Positions 16,727-25,709 of a stretch of DNA of 64,000 nucleotides are shown piece by piece (positions within the stretch are counted from its first letter, which is position 1; each line of letters starts with the position of its first letter). Under the pieces are notes generated by a model that worked only from the letters and a program-made list of their open reading frames with translations, was not told the origin of the DNA and ran no database searches. The stretch is taken from contig NZ_BILW01000027.1 of assembly GCF_004000765.1 (NCBI RefSeq), positions 28,270-92,269 of the forward strand, given 5' to 3'. This DNA is from Paenibacillus chondroitinus NBRC 15376 (GTDB lineage: Bacteria > Bacillota > Bacilli > Paenibacillales > NBRC-103111). Position numbers and translations under genes: made by a program.

Positions 16727-18036
16727 ACAGGGATTCCAACTTAAAAATAAGAGAAGTAGCTGCGGCGGCTGTATCTGCTCCTATCGGTTCCGGAGGCAGC
16801 CCGATGACTGCATATGGGGATTATGCTTATGTACTGGGGAGCATTCAAAGCGTGTTGAGCGACTTGTTTGGCGAGTATTTTGAACCCTATGTCAGCGACG
16901 ATGGGAAAGAAGAATATTGGGAAATGCTGGAGCAGGACGTCAAAGCGGGTAGTCCTCAAGTTCGGCACGTGACGAAAATTTTTGATCTTATGGAATCTCG
17001 CGCATTTGGCATCCAAGGGGATGAGGAATCTTCGGCGTACGGGATATTTCCGACCTTGCGCAATAACGTCTTTGCCTATCCGGAATGGGGTATCGCACTA
17101 GCGAGGGTACCGATTTTTCGGATGCATGGGATTGGCGCTGAGGATTTTGTTTTTGCCGTAAATGATGCCAGCCTTAAACGGTTTCTGGAGCACGCGCGGC
17201 AGCGGCGAAGAGATTTGGATCGGCGGCAAGTGACGATTTTTACGGATGGACCGCATGGGATGGAAAAAGAGCTGGCACCGATTACTCGCATGGTCGACCG
17301 TTCTGAAGTCATTATGAAGGAGGAAGTGAAGCGGGACATTTACAGAGCCATCGATCAGTTTTTTGATGAGGATCGTACTTTTTTCAAGGAATATGAGCTT
17401 CCTTATAAAAGAGGCATTCTGCTCTATGGCAAACCGGGGAATGGGAAAACAACGCTCGTGAAGTCTATCGCCGGCAGTGTGAAAGCCCCTGTTGCGTATT
17501 GGCAAATCACAGAAAATACGTGCAGCGATTCCATTCAGGAGGTATTTCATGCGGCGGCAAACCTGGCGCCTATGATCCTTGTGATCGAGGATATTGATGC
17601 AATGCCTCAGCGGGCCCGGTCTTATTTTTTAAATATTTTGGATGGCGCCACATCGAAAGAGGGGATTTTCCTCATTGGCACGACGAATTATCCAGAGCAA
17701 ATTGATCCGGCGTTAATGAACCGCGCAGGGCGTTTTGATCGCGCTTATGACATTAAGCTTCCTGATATGGCGCTTAGGCAGATTTATTTGGAGCAAAAAG
17801 GGATGGGCAAGCTGCTGACCGATGATTTACTGAGGGTAACTGCGAAGCAAACGGAAGGATTTACTTTTGCCCAGTTAAATGAATTGTACGCAACGGCGGC
17901 GCTTCAGTGGCATTACGAGATGAGTGTGGATATAGAAAAGCTGGTGAAGTCCATGAAATCGGATTTGCAAAAAGGGCAGTCGATGTCGTGGCTGAAGGAA
18001 GAAACGGAGGTTCGAGTTGGATTTTTGGTGGGTTAG
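16723..18036 (+). CDS. Classic AAA ATPase linked to RtcB
   Basis: A 437-aa protein: an N-terminal domain of about 200 residues without an obvious known fold, then one classic AAA module. Walker A GKPGNGKT is at 236-243, Walker B MILVIEDID at 284-292, sensor-1 GTTN near 319-322 and the arginine-finger segment NRAGRFDR at 333-340; the core resembles BCS1/proteasomal-type AAA. The start is ATG 16723, overlapping the rtcB2 stop. It probably forms a hexamer that remodels RNA-protein complexes or the ligase itself (inference from coupling). No transmembrane segment was seen. Confidence 0.85.
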   Translation: MNRDSNLKIREVAAAAVSAPIGSGGSPMTAYGDYAYVLGSIQSVLSDLFGEYFEPYVSDDGKEEYWEMLEQDVKAGSPQVRHVTKIFDLMESRAFGIQGDEESSAYGIFPTLRNNVFAYPEWGIALARVPIFRMHGIGAEDFVFAVNDASLKRFLEHARQRRRDLDRRQVTIFTDGPHGMEKELAPITRMVDRSEVIMKEEVKRDIYRAIDQFFDEDRTFFKEYELPYKRGILLYGKPGNGKTTLVKSIAGSVKAPVAYWQITENTCSDSIQEVFHAAANLAPMILVIEDIDAMPQRARSYFLNILDGATSKEGIFLIGTTNYPEQIDPALMNRAGRFDRAYDIKLPDMALRQIYLEQKGMGKLLTDDLLRVTAKQTEGFTFAQLNELYATAALQWHYEMSVDIEKLVKSMKSDLQKGQSMSWLKEETEVRVGFLVG

Positions 18037-18069
18037 TTAGTGGAGATAAATTTAAGGATGTGATTAGGG

Positions 18070-18642
18070 ATGTTAACTAAACAAGTACAAACAAGATTAA
18101 GTAAGTTGATGAGTAAAATACTGCGGCATTCTCCGGAACAATTCGGGCTGATGCTCGACTCGGCTGATGGTTCTTGTGCGGTTGCTGATTTATTGCAAGT
18201 ACTTCGTGGCCAGTCAGGGTGGTCGGAACTTAGCTTGCCTGATCTGGAGGAAGTGGTTGAGCGCTGTGAAAAGCAGCGTTTTGAGATTATTGGCGATCGC
18301 ATCAGAGCAAGGTACGGGCATAGCCATGATAAAGTCAGTTATCCGACCGGAGTGCCGCCGATGGTGCTGTATCATGGTACGAATGCGCAAGCTGCGCCGA
18401 TGATTTTGAAACAAGGATTGCGCCCCATGCAGCGTCAATATGTTCATTTGTCTGAAGGGCTGCATTTTGCGACACTGGCTGGTAAGCGTAGAGGGGAACT
18501 TGTCATTCTCAACATTGATACGGTAAAAGCTAGCCGTGTGGGGATCGAATTCTATTATGCAGGCAATGAAGTTTGGCTTGCTGATGCTGTTCCTGCTGAG
18601 TTTTGCAGCATTTATGAGCACAAAGAGGAGTGGTCGGAGTGA
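18070..18642 (+). CDS. kptA: RNA 2'-phosphotransferase (Tpt1/KptA)
   Basis: NAD-dependent enzyme that removes an internal RNA 2'-phosphate; some family members also ADP-ribosylate RNA or DNA 5'-phosphate ends. The protein has 190 aa. The catalytic Arg-His-Arg-Arg set is present as LRH (R19, H20), IRARYGHS (R79) and PMQRQYVHLS (R122). The NAD-binding YHGT (101-104) and LHFAT motifs are in place. In a genome whose ligase is RtcB, which leaves no 2'-phosphate, its presence in the same island is notable. The next frame (GTG 18639) overlaps its stop. Confidence 0.92.
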   Translation: MLTKQVQTRLSKLMSKILRHSPEQFGLMLDSADGSCAVADLLQVLRGQSGWSELSLPDLEEVVERCEKQRFEIIGDRIRARYGHSHDKVSYPTGVPPMVLYHGTNAQAAPMILKQGLRPMQRQYVHLSEGLHFATLAGKRRGELVILNIDTVKASRVGIEFYYAGNEVWLADAVPAEFCSIYEHKEEWSE

Positions 18643-18710
18643 ATAAGCAGCTTATAGACATAGGTGTTAACTTGATGCATCGATCTTTTGAGGGGGATCG
18701 TGATGAGGTC
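18639..18710 (+). pseudogene. TatD-family nuclease remnant (N-terminus only)
   Basis: GTG at 18639 overlaps the kptA stop codon (GTGA). The frame reads NKQLIDIGVNLMHRSFEGDRDEV, which matches the conserved N-terminus of TatD metal-dependent nucleases (E. coli TatD starts FDIGVNLTSSQFAKDRDDV). Similarity stops exactly where the dispersed repeat at 18711 begins; the remaining ~230 codons are gone. TatD is a 3'-5' exonuclease/DNase acting on RNA and DNA. The island once encoded such a nuclease, translationally coupled to KptA, and lost it when the repeat arrived or by a deletion ending there. Confidence 0.7.
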
Positions 18711-18840
18711 GAGGGGAACTACAGGTCGCTATTTCTTCGAAATGCGGCCTTATGTGGTGCGGGAGGGAACTGTGGTCCGCTAATTTTCGTTTTCGTAAGG
18801 AAAACGGGCCTACGCAGGCCAAATAAAGCCCTGTAGTTCC
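18711..18840. repeat. Dispersed repeat element bounded by GGAACTACAGG inverted repeats
   Basis: GGAACTACAGG at 18715-18725 and its exact reverse complement at 18830-18840 bound a ~126-bp element. Its left end, GAGGGGAACTACAGG, followed after a few bases by CTATTTC and TCGAAAT, recurs at 28347-28381. A further hairpin (GGAATAGCGC / GCGCTATTTCC, 18871-18900) is adjacent. No coding capacity. It fills most of the 407-bp gap between kptA and the SWIM gene. Confidence 0.7.
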
Positions 18841-18906
18841 GCTCGGACGCGGAAACGAGCTGAATCTGCAGGAATAGCGCACACAGAGGGCGCTATTTCC
18901 AAGAGT

Positions 18907-18929
18907 AAGAGCCTATAGGGCTCTTTTTT
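18907..18929 (+). terminator. Terminator after the RNA-repair operon
   Basis: AAGAGCC / GGGCTCTT stem with six T at the end. It separates the repair operon from the SWIM/MoxR/VWA operon. Confidence 0.8.
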
Positions 18930-19048
18930 CATTATGAGCGCTTCAGTTATTTTCGTTCTAATCAATGGGGAAAAGCCATACCCTTGAAACAGGAAATTTA
19001 GGTGTTATGTGGAAACAGTTAATATAACCATGTTATGAGGAGTACGCG

Positions 19049-20485
19049 ATGAATCATTTAACTGAAGCTTATGTCGATAGTTTGGCGCAAAACAGCAGTG
19101 CAATCAAGAATGGCAAAGACTTGGTGAAGAAAAACAGCTTCCCCCTGCTCTGTCAGTCTGATGATGGGACAATCATTTTCGGGGAGTGCAAAGGAAGTGG
19201 GAAGGAGCCTTATCGCTGTTCGATTGATTGGCAGCAAGAAGGAAACCCTGTATTTCGCTGCACCTGTCCGAGCCGCCAGTTCCCGTGCAAGCACAATCTC
19301 GGTTTGATGTATGCATTTACCTCAGGAAAAACATTCATCCATGCCCCCATTCCTCCAGATATCTTGGACAAAAGGGAAAAGGCGGAGAAACGGGAAGAGA
19401 AGAAGAAAGTTGTCGATCCTGAGGCACCAACCGCAAAGCGTAAGACGAATAAGTCGGCATTGTTGAAAAAAATAGCGGCACAGCTGGAAGGGATCAGCAT
19501 CGCGGAGAAGCTCATTCTTCAGCTTGTTTCTTCGGGGCTTGGCAGTTTGGATAAAAAGGCATTGCAAACCGCAGACGAACAAGCGAAGCAGTTAGGTAAC
19601 TATTACATCCCGGGAATCCAATCCGCATTGAAAGATTTGACGCTTCAATTTCGCGTTGAGGAAAATCGGGAAGCCGCCTATGACGTCGTGATTGAGCTGC
19701 TAACTACCCTGCAGTCGCTGATCAAGAAAAGCAGGGAATATCTGAATGGCAGACTGGAAAACCCTGATCTTCCAATAGATGCGGAATCGACATTGGAGGA
19801 ATGGATCGGGCATGCTTGGCAAATGGCAGAGCTGAGAGAACAAGGCCGGGTCCGCGTGGAGGCTGAACTGCTGCAGCTTGCTTTTCGATCCTATACGGAT
19901 CAAGCAAGAGGAGAGTTCATCGATGAGGGATACTGGTCCGATCTCGAAAACGGGCAAATTCACCTTACAAAGACGTATCGCCCCTTTCGTGCAGCCAAAC
20001 ATATACGTGAAGAAGATTCCATCTTTCAAGTTGTGCAAACAAAGGAGCTCGCGCAATACCCGGGTGAGTTAAACAGGAGAGTGCGGTGGGAGGAGGCAAC
20101 GTTTCGCACGGCTGATTCGCAGGATTTTAACAAAATCTGTGCCAGTGCTCAAAGCTCATTCCCGGAAGTGATCAAGCAGGTGAAAAATGTAATCAAAAAT
20201 CCGTTATCTGATAAACATCCTGTCATGCTGCTTCGTTTTACTGAGATTAGAAAGACGGATGCTGATTCTTATGTGCTGTTGGATGAACAGGGCAAGCAGC
20301 TCCCTCTTGCGGACATCCAGTATCTCAATGAAACTACGACCAATCTGCTGCCAATGCTGAATAAGGCGTTACTGACGAATCAAGTTATATTGGTTATGTT
20401 TGAGCAAAATTGGAAATTTAACAGGCTCGAAGCGCAGCCTTTAAGCATTGTAACCGCCAATGAAGTAGTTCGCTTACTGTATTGA
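19049..20485 (+). CDS. SWIM zinc-finger protein
   Basis: A 478-aa protein with a SWIM zinc finger (CxC...CxH) at C71, C73, C80 and H82 in FRCTCPSRQFPCKHN. A charged K/E/R-rich linker (about 110-145) and a long helical region follow. SWIM domains bind nucleic acids or proteins. Genes of this type accompany MoxR-VWA systems; E. coli YehQ is a SWIM protein near yehL and yehP. First gene of the five-gene operon: 24 nt before the HEAT-like gene, after TATGAGGAG. It may be the part that recognises the target (inference). Confidence 0.82.
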   Translation: MNHLTEAYVDSLAQNSSAIKNGKDLVKKNSFPLLCQSDDGTIIFGECKGSGKEPYRCSIDWQQEGNPVFRCTCPSRQFPCKHNLGLMYAFTSGKTFIHAPIPPDILDKREKAEKREEKKKVVDPEAPTAKRKTNKSALLKKIAAQLEGISIAEKLILQLVSSGLGSLDKKALQTADEQAKQLGNYYIPGIQSALKDLTLQFRVEENREAAYDVVIELLTTLQSLIKKSREYLNGRLENPDLPIDAESTLEEWIGHAWQMAELREQGRVRVEAELLQLAFRSYTDQARGEFIDEGYWSDLENGQIHLTKTYRPFRAAKHIREEDSIFQVVQTKELAQYPGELNRRVRWEEATFRTADSQDFNKICASAQSSFPEVIKQVKNVIKNPLSDKHPVMLLRFTEIRKTDADSYVLLDEQGKQLPLADIQYLNETTTNLLPMLNKALLTNQVILVMFEQNWKFNRLEAQPLSIVTANEVVRLLY

Positions 20486-20509
20486 TGAAAAGAATTAGGA
20501 GACGATTCT

Positions 20510-22321
20510 ATGAGTATAGATGTTTTGTTTGAGCTGCAGCATGAGATACGCCGCTTGTTTATTGCGGGGAGCGGGATGGCCGCAGGCGATTTGCGATTGC
20601 AGAAAATGCTGCCTCAACTGCAAAAGCTGGGCGAATCGGTGCCGATTTTTAATCGAATGGCACAGGCAGTCAGCCAAGTGTTAGAGGCGGAAGTGAGCAG
20701 TTCGGCCGGTAAACTGTTGGAACTGGGTACGCTGCTGAACTCGGTGCTGTACACACAAGGGAAAACAGAAACGAAGGAAGAACTTTTCCCCGTTGAGGGG
20801 GCAGAAGCCACCCTTGTATCCCCCATTCCTTACCGCAAGCTGCAACCTCTAATTGAGGCGTTAACTCAAAAGGGACAGGGCAGAATGGAACAACTTCGGC
20901 TTGGGCACGAAGAGAATTTGTTTCAAGATTTCCGTGTCATTTCGGCAGCTGTAACAGCCTTGGATGACAGCTATGCGGAAATTCCTGATTTTCTGCACCG
21001 GAAGGTGCTGCCTTCCCTGGGTCAAGCGGCGCTACCGGCGTTGAAGCAGCAGTTTAGGCAGGATGGCGGGAAGGGGGATGCCCGTCGACTAGAACTAATT
21101 CATCCGTTACTTCCCGAACCGGAAGCTTTAGATTGGCTGCTCCAAGCGGCGACGAAAGGTTCGACAGATGTTCGCTCGACAGCTATTGAACGCTTAGGCG
21201 ACTATCCCGAACAAGAAGAATTTATTTTGGATCAGGCAGATGATAAGAAAAAAGAGATTCGCAAAGCGGCACTATTCGCCTTGTCGCGTCTTGGAACCGA
21301 GCAAGCGATTGCTCGATTATACAAAGCTCTTAATTCGAAAGATCAGGATATCGCTATTGAACCTGTTCAATTGTGTAGAGCTAATGATTTGACACTTCGC
21401 GTCATCCATCATGCCAATGCCATGCTGGAGCAAATCGAACAACGCATAAATGTTGAAGAATCCACTCAGATGTTAATGGCGGACATTCGCAGCTTACAAG
21501 GTAAGCGAGTGCCTGAGGTCGTAAATTTGCTGGAAACCTTGCTGTCAACAGCCGGTTTTATCGTGCCGGAAACAGAAACTGTTCAAGAGGCTGCTGCGGA
21601 TCTTCTGCTTCAATTGGATTTACCCGAAGCAGACTGTTTTGCGGTTAAACTGCATGAGGCATACAATCGCAAATTTATTGGGTACAGCTTGAGAGCGGCT
21701 ATCAAAATCCTGCCGCCAGAGGATGTTTATGAACGTTTTTATCATGATCTCAAGGATAAAAAGCATCCTGCAGCCAAGGAATTGCTGCGTGTTATGTATG
21801 ACGTAACTCCCTCGCTGCATGCGCAGGTGTTTGATCAGATGAATGCGCCGATTCGCACACAATGGGATACGAGATGGGTGCATCTTTTTATTAAACTGGA
21901 TGAGGAAGAATTGGTATGCCGGTTCGCCGGTGAGCCAGATCCTAAAGTAACGGATTATCTCGTTAAAAAGTGTGAGGGACGGCCTAATTTTAATGCAAAT
22001 AAGACAACGTTGATATTAGCCGTTTTGTTTAAGCAAAATTACGCAAAAGCGCCTGCTCTCCTGATGGATATTTTGGAGAAACCCGGTAACAAGCAGTTTT
22101 ATTACTTGGACCGCCTCCAACTTACGTTGTTGTCATTGCTTCCGAAATCTTATGCCGAAAGACTGAGCAAATTCGCGGAGGGGCTCTCTTATCAGGGGAT
22201 GAAAAGTCAATTGCTGGACATCGCGGAAACAGTAGCCGCTAAGCCAGAACAAGCCAATTACTTAGAAACAGATGAGAAAGGACAGGGATTATGGGGATGG
22301 ATCAGAAGCAAGATGTCGTAA
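20510..22321 (+). CDS. HEAT-repeat-like helical protein
   Basis: A 603-aa, almost wholly helical protein. HEAT-like pairs are visible around residues 215-290 (STDVRSTAIERLGDYP, KEIRKAALFALSRLGTEQAIARL), a scaffold type used for protein contacts. No catalytic motif, signal peptide or membrane helix was seen. Ribosome-binding site TAGGAGA before ATG 20510. Its end overlaps the start of the MoxR ATPase gene by 31 nt, so the two are likely made in fixed ratio. I recognise no named family with certainty; a scaffold or adaptor for the ATPase is the simplest reading. Confidence 0.7.
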   Translation: MSIDVLFELQHEIRRLFIAGSGMAAGDLRLQKMLPQLQKLGESVPIFNRMAQAVSQVLEAEVSSSAGKLLELGTLLNSVLYTQGKTETKEELFPVEGAEATLVSPIPYRKLQPLIEALTQKGQGRMEQLRLGHEENLFQDFRVISAAVTALDDSYAEIPDFLHRKVLPSLGQAALPALKQQFRQDGGKGDARRLELIHPLLPEPEALDWLLQAATKGSTDVRSTAIERLGDYPEQEEFILDQADDKKKEIRKAALFALSRLGTEQAIARLYKALNSKDQDIAIEPVQLCRANDLTLRVIHHANAMLEQIEQRINVEESTQMLMADIRSLQGKRVPEVVNLLETLLSTAGFIVPETETVQEAAADLLLQLDLPEADCFAVKLHEAYNRKFIGYSLRAAIKILPPEDVYERFYHDLKDKKHPAAKELLRVMYDVTPSLHAQVFDQMNAPIRTQWDTRWVHLFIKLDEEELVCRFAGEPDPKVTDYLVKKCEGRPNFNANKTTLILAVLFKQNYAKAPALLMDILEKPGNKQFYYLDRLQLTLLSLLPKSYAERLSKFAEGLSYQGMKSQLLDIAETVAAKPEQANYLETDEKGQGLWGWIRSKMS

Positions 22322-23388
22322 GATTGCCTTCCGAAAGACTTTATTTGGAGGAGTTGGAAGCATTAAAGAAATGGGATGAAGATGCCAAGCCGGCTGGATG
22401 GCAGCTTTCTCCAAAGGCTGTACTGATGTTTCTGACGGGCGGAAAGGTGAAAGGAGTCTCTATTACGCCTAAGTACATTGGGAACAAAAGGCTTGTGGAA
22501 ATGGCGATTGCAACGCTGTTAACTGACCGTGCACTGATGTTGATCGGGGAACCGGGGACAGCGAAGTCATGGCTTTCGGAAAATTTAACGGCTGCGATTA
22601 CCGGTGACTCCGGCAAAGTGATCCAAGGCACGGCCGGGACGAGCGAAGAGCATATCCGCTATTCCTGGAATTATGCGATGCTGCTTGCACAAGGACCTTC
22701 GGATACGGCCATTATTAAAAGTCCGATATTCCGAGCGATGGAAACCGGCGGTATTGCGCGTTTCGAGGAGATATCTCGCTGCGCATCGGAAGTGCAGGAC
22801 GCATTGATTTCGATTTTATCGGAAAAGACGATTTCCATCCCGGAGCTGGGTAGAGAAGTATTCGCGTCCAGAGGATTCTCAATCATCGCAACGGCCAACA
22901 CACGCGATCGTGGAGTGAACGAGATGTCTGCGGCTTTGAAACGGCGCTTTAACATCATCGTGCTTCCTTCGCCGTCGGATATTGAAACGGAAGTCGAAAT
23001 TGTCCGTAAGCGGGTCGGCGAAATATCGGCCAGCTATGAACTGAAAGCTTCGCTGCCAGATGAGGAATCGGTGCGGAAGGTTGTGACGATTTTCCGTGAG
23101 CTGCGCAGCGGAATGACGCTTGATGGCAAAGAGAAGGTGAAAGGGCCGAGCGGAGTTATTTCCACGGCAGAGGCGATATCGCTGCTGACGGGAAGCATGG
23201 CGCTTGCGGGCAGCTTTGGAAGCGGCAAGATCAGTGAAGAGGATATTGCGGCCGGGCTGCAAGGGGCAATTGTAAAGGATGAAGAGAAGGATCGTGTTGT
23301 ATGGAAGGAATATCTTGATAATGTGATGAAAAAGCGAGGATCGACATGGAGAAATCTGTACTTCGCATGCTCGGAGATGAACAACTAG
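22291..23388 (+). CDS. MoxR-type AAA+ ATPase (YehL-like)
   Basis: A 365-aa AAA+ ATPase of the MoxR group. Walker A GEPGTAKS is at 86-93, a Walker B-like GIARFEEIS at 154-162 (FEE in place of the usual DE), sensor-1 ATANTRD at 200-206 and arginine-finger ALKRRF at 215-220. MoxR ATPases work as chaperones with a VWA partner, activating or inserting cofactors, or driving conformational switches; here the partner would be the VWA protein three genes on. It overlaps the preceding gene by 31 nt and the next by 43 nt. E. coli yehL is the nearest described analogue by gene content. Confidence 0.87.
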   Translation: MGMDQKQDVVRLPSERLYLEELEALKKWDEDAKPAGWQLSPKAVLMFLTGGKVKGVSITPKYIGNKRLVEMAIATLLTDRALMLIGEPGTAKSWLSENLTAAITGDSGKVIQGTAGTSEEHIRYSWNYAMLLAQGPSDTAIIKSPIFRAMETGGIARFEEISRCASEVQDALISILSEKTISIPELGREVFASRGFSIIATANTRDRGVNEMSAALKRRFNIIVLPSPSDIETEVEIVRKRVGEISASYELKASLPDEESVRKVVTIFRELRSGMTLDGKEKVKGPSGVISTAEAISLLTGSMALAGSFGSGKISEEDIAAGLQGAIVKDEEKDRVVWKEYLDNVMKKRGSTWRNLYFACSEMNN

Positions 23389-25706
23389 CTCAAGATTCGG
23401 GATTTCACGTTTTCGGTATTCGGCATCTATCTCCTGCAGGTGCTCATCATCTGCTCGCTTTCTTGGATGAGATAAGGCCCACAGCTGTGCTCGTAGAAGG
23501 ACCGAGCGATGCAAGTCCATATATCGAAGAGTTATCATCGTCCGGCGTTGTTCCGCCAATTGCCATTTTGGCCTATACCAATGAACTGCCTGTAAGAACC
23601 TTGCTGTATCCATATGCTTCTTACTCACCGGAATATCAGGCTTTTCAATGGGCGAGTCGAAATTCGGCACTGGCAGCTTTCATTGATTTGCCTTCTGAGC
23701 ACGCTTTGGCGTTGTATGAGCAAAGACAGCGAACGTCATTTATTTCTGAAGCCGCAAAGGCAGAAGAATACCAGACGTATGTTCATCAGCAGAGAACGCT
23801 GTATCAGCAGCTTGCTGAACTCTCGGAGGAGCCGGATTATGAGGCTTATTGGGAGCGGCATTTTGAGCATAATCTTCAAAAAAACGCCTACCGGATGAGC
23901 ATACATCAATATTCATTGCAAATGAGGGAGCTGACCGCTCCACAAGAAATGAAGTTCGCGCCTCAGGAAACGGCTTATAACGAGATTCGTGAAGCATACA
24001 TGCGGCGTAAAATTCAAGAAACAATCGCATCCGGTCATGCACCTGAGAAAATCGTTGTCGTCACCGGTGCGCACCATGCCTCGGCTTTGGATTTCCGGTT
24101 CCCTTCTATGACGGATCAAGAGTTGAATGGGCTGCCAAAGACAGCAACGAAGTTAACACTAATGCCCTATTCCTACTATAAGCTTTCTTCGCATTCCGGC
24201 TACGGAGCCGGGAATCAGGCACCTGCTTATTTCGAACTCCTCTGGCAGTGTTTGCAAAAAGGGGATCTTAAGCGACTACCCGCTTTGTATTTCTCACAGG
24301 TAGCCGTTCATCTCAGGGAGCAGGGGACACACCGATCTACAGCTTCGCTTATTGAGGCGGTAAGGCTCTCCGAAGCTCTTGCTGCGATGCATGAAGGCAG
24401 CCAGCCGACGTGGAGGGATATGCGGGATGCGGCGATGGTATGTCTTGGTTATGGGGAACTTTCGACCATTTCCGAAGCCCTGGCAAGAACCGATATAGGC
24501 ACAGCAATTGGGAGATTGCCTGAAGGCGTCAGTCAAACGCCTATTCAAGACGATCTGAACAGAGAGCTTAGCAGGCTTAAGCTTAGCAAGTTTAAGTCTG
24601 CGGTTGCGACAACGTTAGAACTGGATTTACGTGAAAATCGCAGGGTGAAGTCGGAGGAAGCCGCTTTTCTGGATTTAAAACGTTCAATTTTCTTACAGCG
24701 GTTGGAGCTTCTGGGCATTAGCTTCGCCAAGAAACAAAGAGTTAATCAAGCATCAGCTTCGTGGGCAGAGGTATGGGTGCTGCAATGGACGCCGGAAGCT
24801 GAAATCCAGGCGGTGGAATCAACCCTCAAGGGGGAGACTATCGAATTGGCGGCGGCATATGCGCTAAAAGAAAGACTCGATAGCTGTGCAGACATTGCCG
24901 AAGCTTCACGCATCATTCGAATCGCTTGTGATTGTGATTTGACAGTGCTGATGGAGCAAGCCACATCCGCGCTGCAAGGGCTTGCTGTGGACGCAGGCAG
25001 CTTTGAACAAGTCGCTGCAGCGGCTTACGAACTATCAGTCTTGATCCGATATGGATCAATCCGCCGAATTGAAACCAACAGCCTGCTTCCGCTGCTCCGG
25101 CAATTGTTCCTACGAGGAACGCTGCTGCTCATGGACGCTTCGAGCTGTAACGATGATGCCGCTCACGGCATGGTCCGCGCGATGCAATCTTTGAACACGA
25201 TAGCTCAAGATGAGTTTGAAGTGGTGGACGATCTTTTATGGTTCAGCAAACTGCAGGAGCTGGCTTCGCGGGATGATCGCAATGCGAAGCTTTCGGGCTT
25301 CGCCTTCGCCATCTTGCTTGAACGGAATGATATAACGGATGAACGTGTTGCACAAGAGGTTTCGCGACGGCTCTCACCGGGGATTCCCGTGGATCTTGGG
25401 GCAGGCTGGTTCGAAGGGATGTCCATGCGCAATCGGTATGCGTTATTGTCGCGAGTAACACTATGGCAGCAGCTTGATACGTATATCGGATCACTTGAAA
25501 AAGAGGCCTTCCATCGTTCGCTTGTTTTTCTGCGTCGGGCTTTTGGCTCGTTTGAGCCACGGGAAAAGGCGGTAGTTGCTGAAATGATGGGCGACATCTG
25601 GGGTGTTGACACAGATCGAACAGGAGCTGCTTTGCAGCAGCCTCTTAGTGAGGAAGAGAAGGGGAAGCTGGATGAGCTCAATGATTTTGACTTTGGAGAT
25701 TTGTAG
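23346..25706 (+). CDS. DUF5682-family protein (YehM-like)
   Basis: A 786-aa protein resembling DUF5682. The N-terminal ~250 residues contain FGIRHLSP (23-30), RPTAVLVEGPSD (44-55) and VVVTGAHHAS (237-246). This series of G-x-x-H, E and GAHH resembles the TraB/EreA/ChaN (Tiki) hydrolase superfamily, so an esterase or metallohydrolase core is possible (inference by pattern only). The remainder is helical without known motifs. ATG 23346 lies inside the MoxR gene (43-nt overlap) after GAGG. It is the likely effector or substrate of the MoxR-VWA pair; its reaction is unknown. Confidence 0.75.
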   Translation: MEKSVLRMLGDEQLAQDSGFHVFGIRHLSPAGAHHLLAFLDEIRPTAVLVEGPSDASPYIEELSSSGVVPPIAILAYTNELPVRTLLYPYASYSPEYQAFQWASRNSALAAFIDLPSEHALALYEQRQRTSFISEAAKAEEYQTYVHQQRTLYQQLAELSEEPDYEAYWERHFEHNLQKNAYRMSIHQYSLQMRELTAPQEMKFAPQETAYNEIREAYMRRKIQETIASGHAPEKIVVVTGAHHASALDFRFPSMTDQELNGLPKTATKLTLMPYSYYKLSSHSGYGAGNQAPAYFELLWQCLQKGDLKRLPALYFSQVAVHLREQGTHRSTASLIEAVRLSEALAAMHEGSQPTWRDMRDAAMVCLGYGELSTISEALARTDIGTAIGRLPEGVSQTPIQDDLNRELSRLKLSKFKSAVATTLELDLRENRRVKSEEAAFLDLKRSIFLQRLELLGISFAKKQRVNQASASWAEVWVLQWTPEAEIQAVESTLKGETIELAAAYALKERLDSCADIAEASRIIRIACDCDLTVLMEQATSALQGLAVDAGSFEQVAAAAYELSVLIRYGSIRRIETNSLLPLLRQLFLRGTLLLMDASSCNDDAAHGMVRAMQSLNTIAQDEFEVVDDLLWFSKLQELASRDDRNAKLSGFAFAILLERNDITDERVAQEVSRRLSPGIPVDLGAGWFEGMSMRNRYALLSRVTLWQQLDTYIGSLEKEAFHRSLVFLRRAFGSFEPREKAVVAEMMGDIWGVDTDRTGAALQQPLSEEEKGKLDELNDFDFGDL

Positions 25707-25709
25707 CCT

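Noticed and set aside
18639..18836. A 65-codon hypothetical gene after kptA
   Set aside because: Only the first ~23 codons resemble a protein (TatD); the rest is translated repeat, so it is annotated as a remnant.
22879..23670. 263-codon open frame on the minus strand
   Set aside because: Lies wholly opposite the MoxR and DUF5682 genes, whose motifs are intact; no ribosome-binding site or domain pattern.
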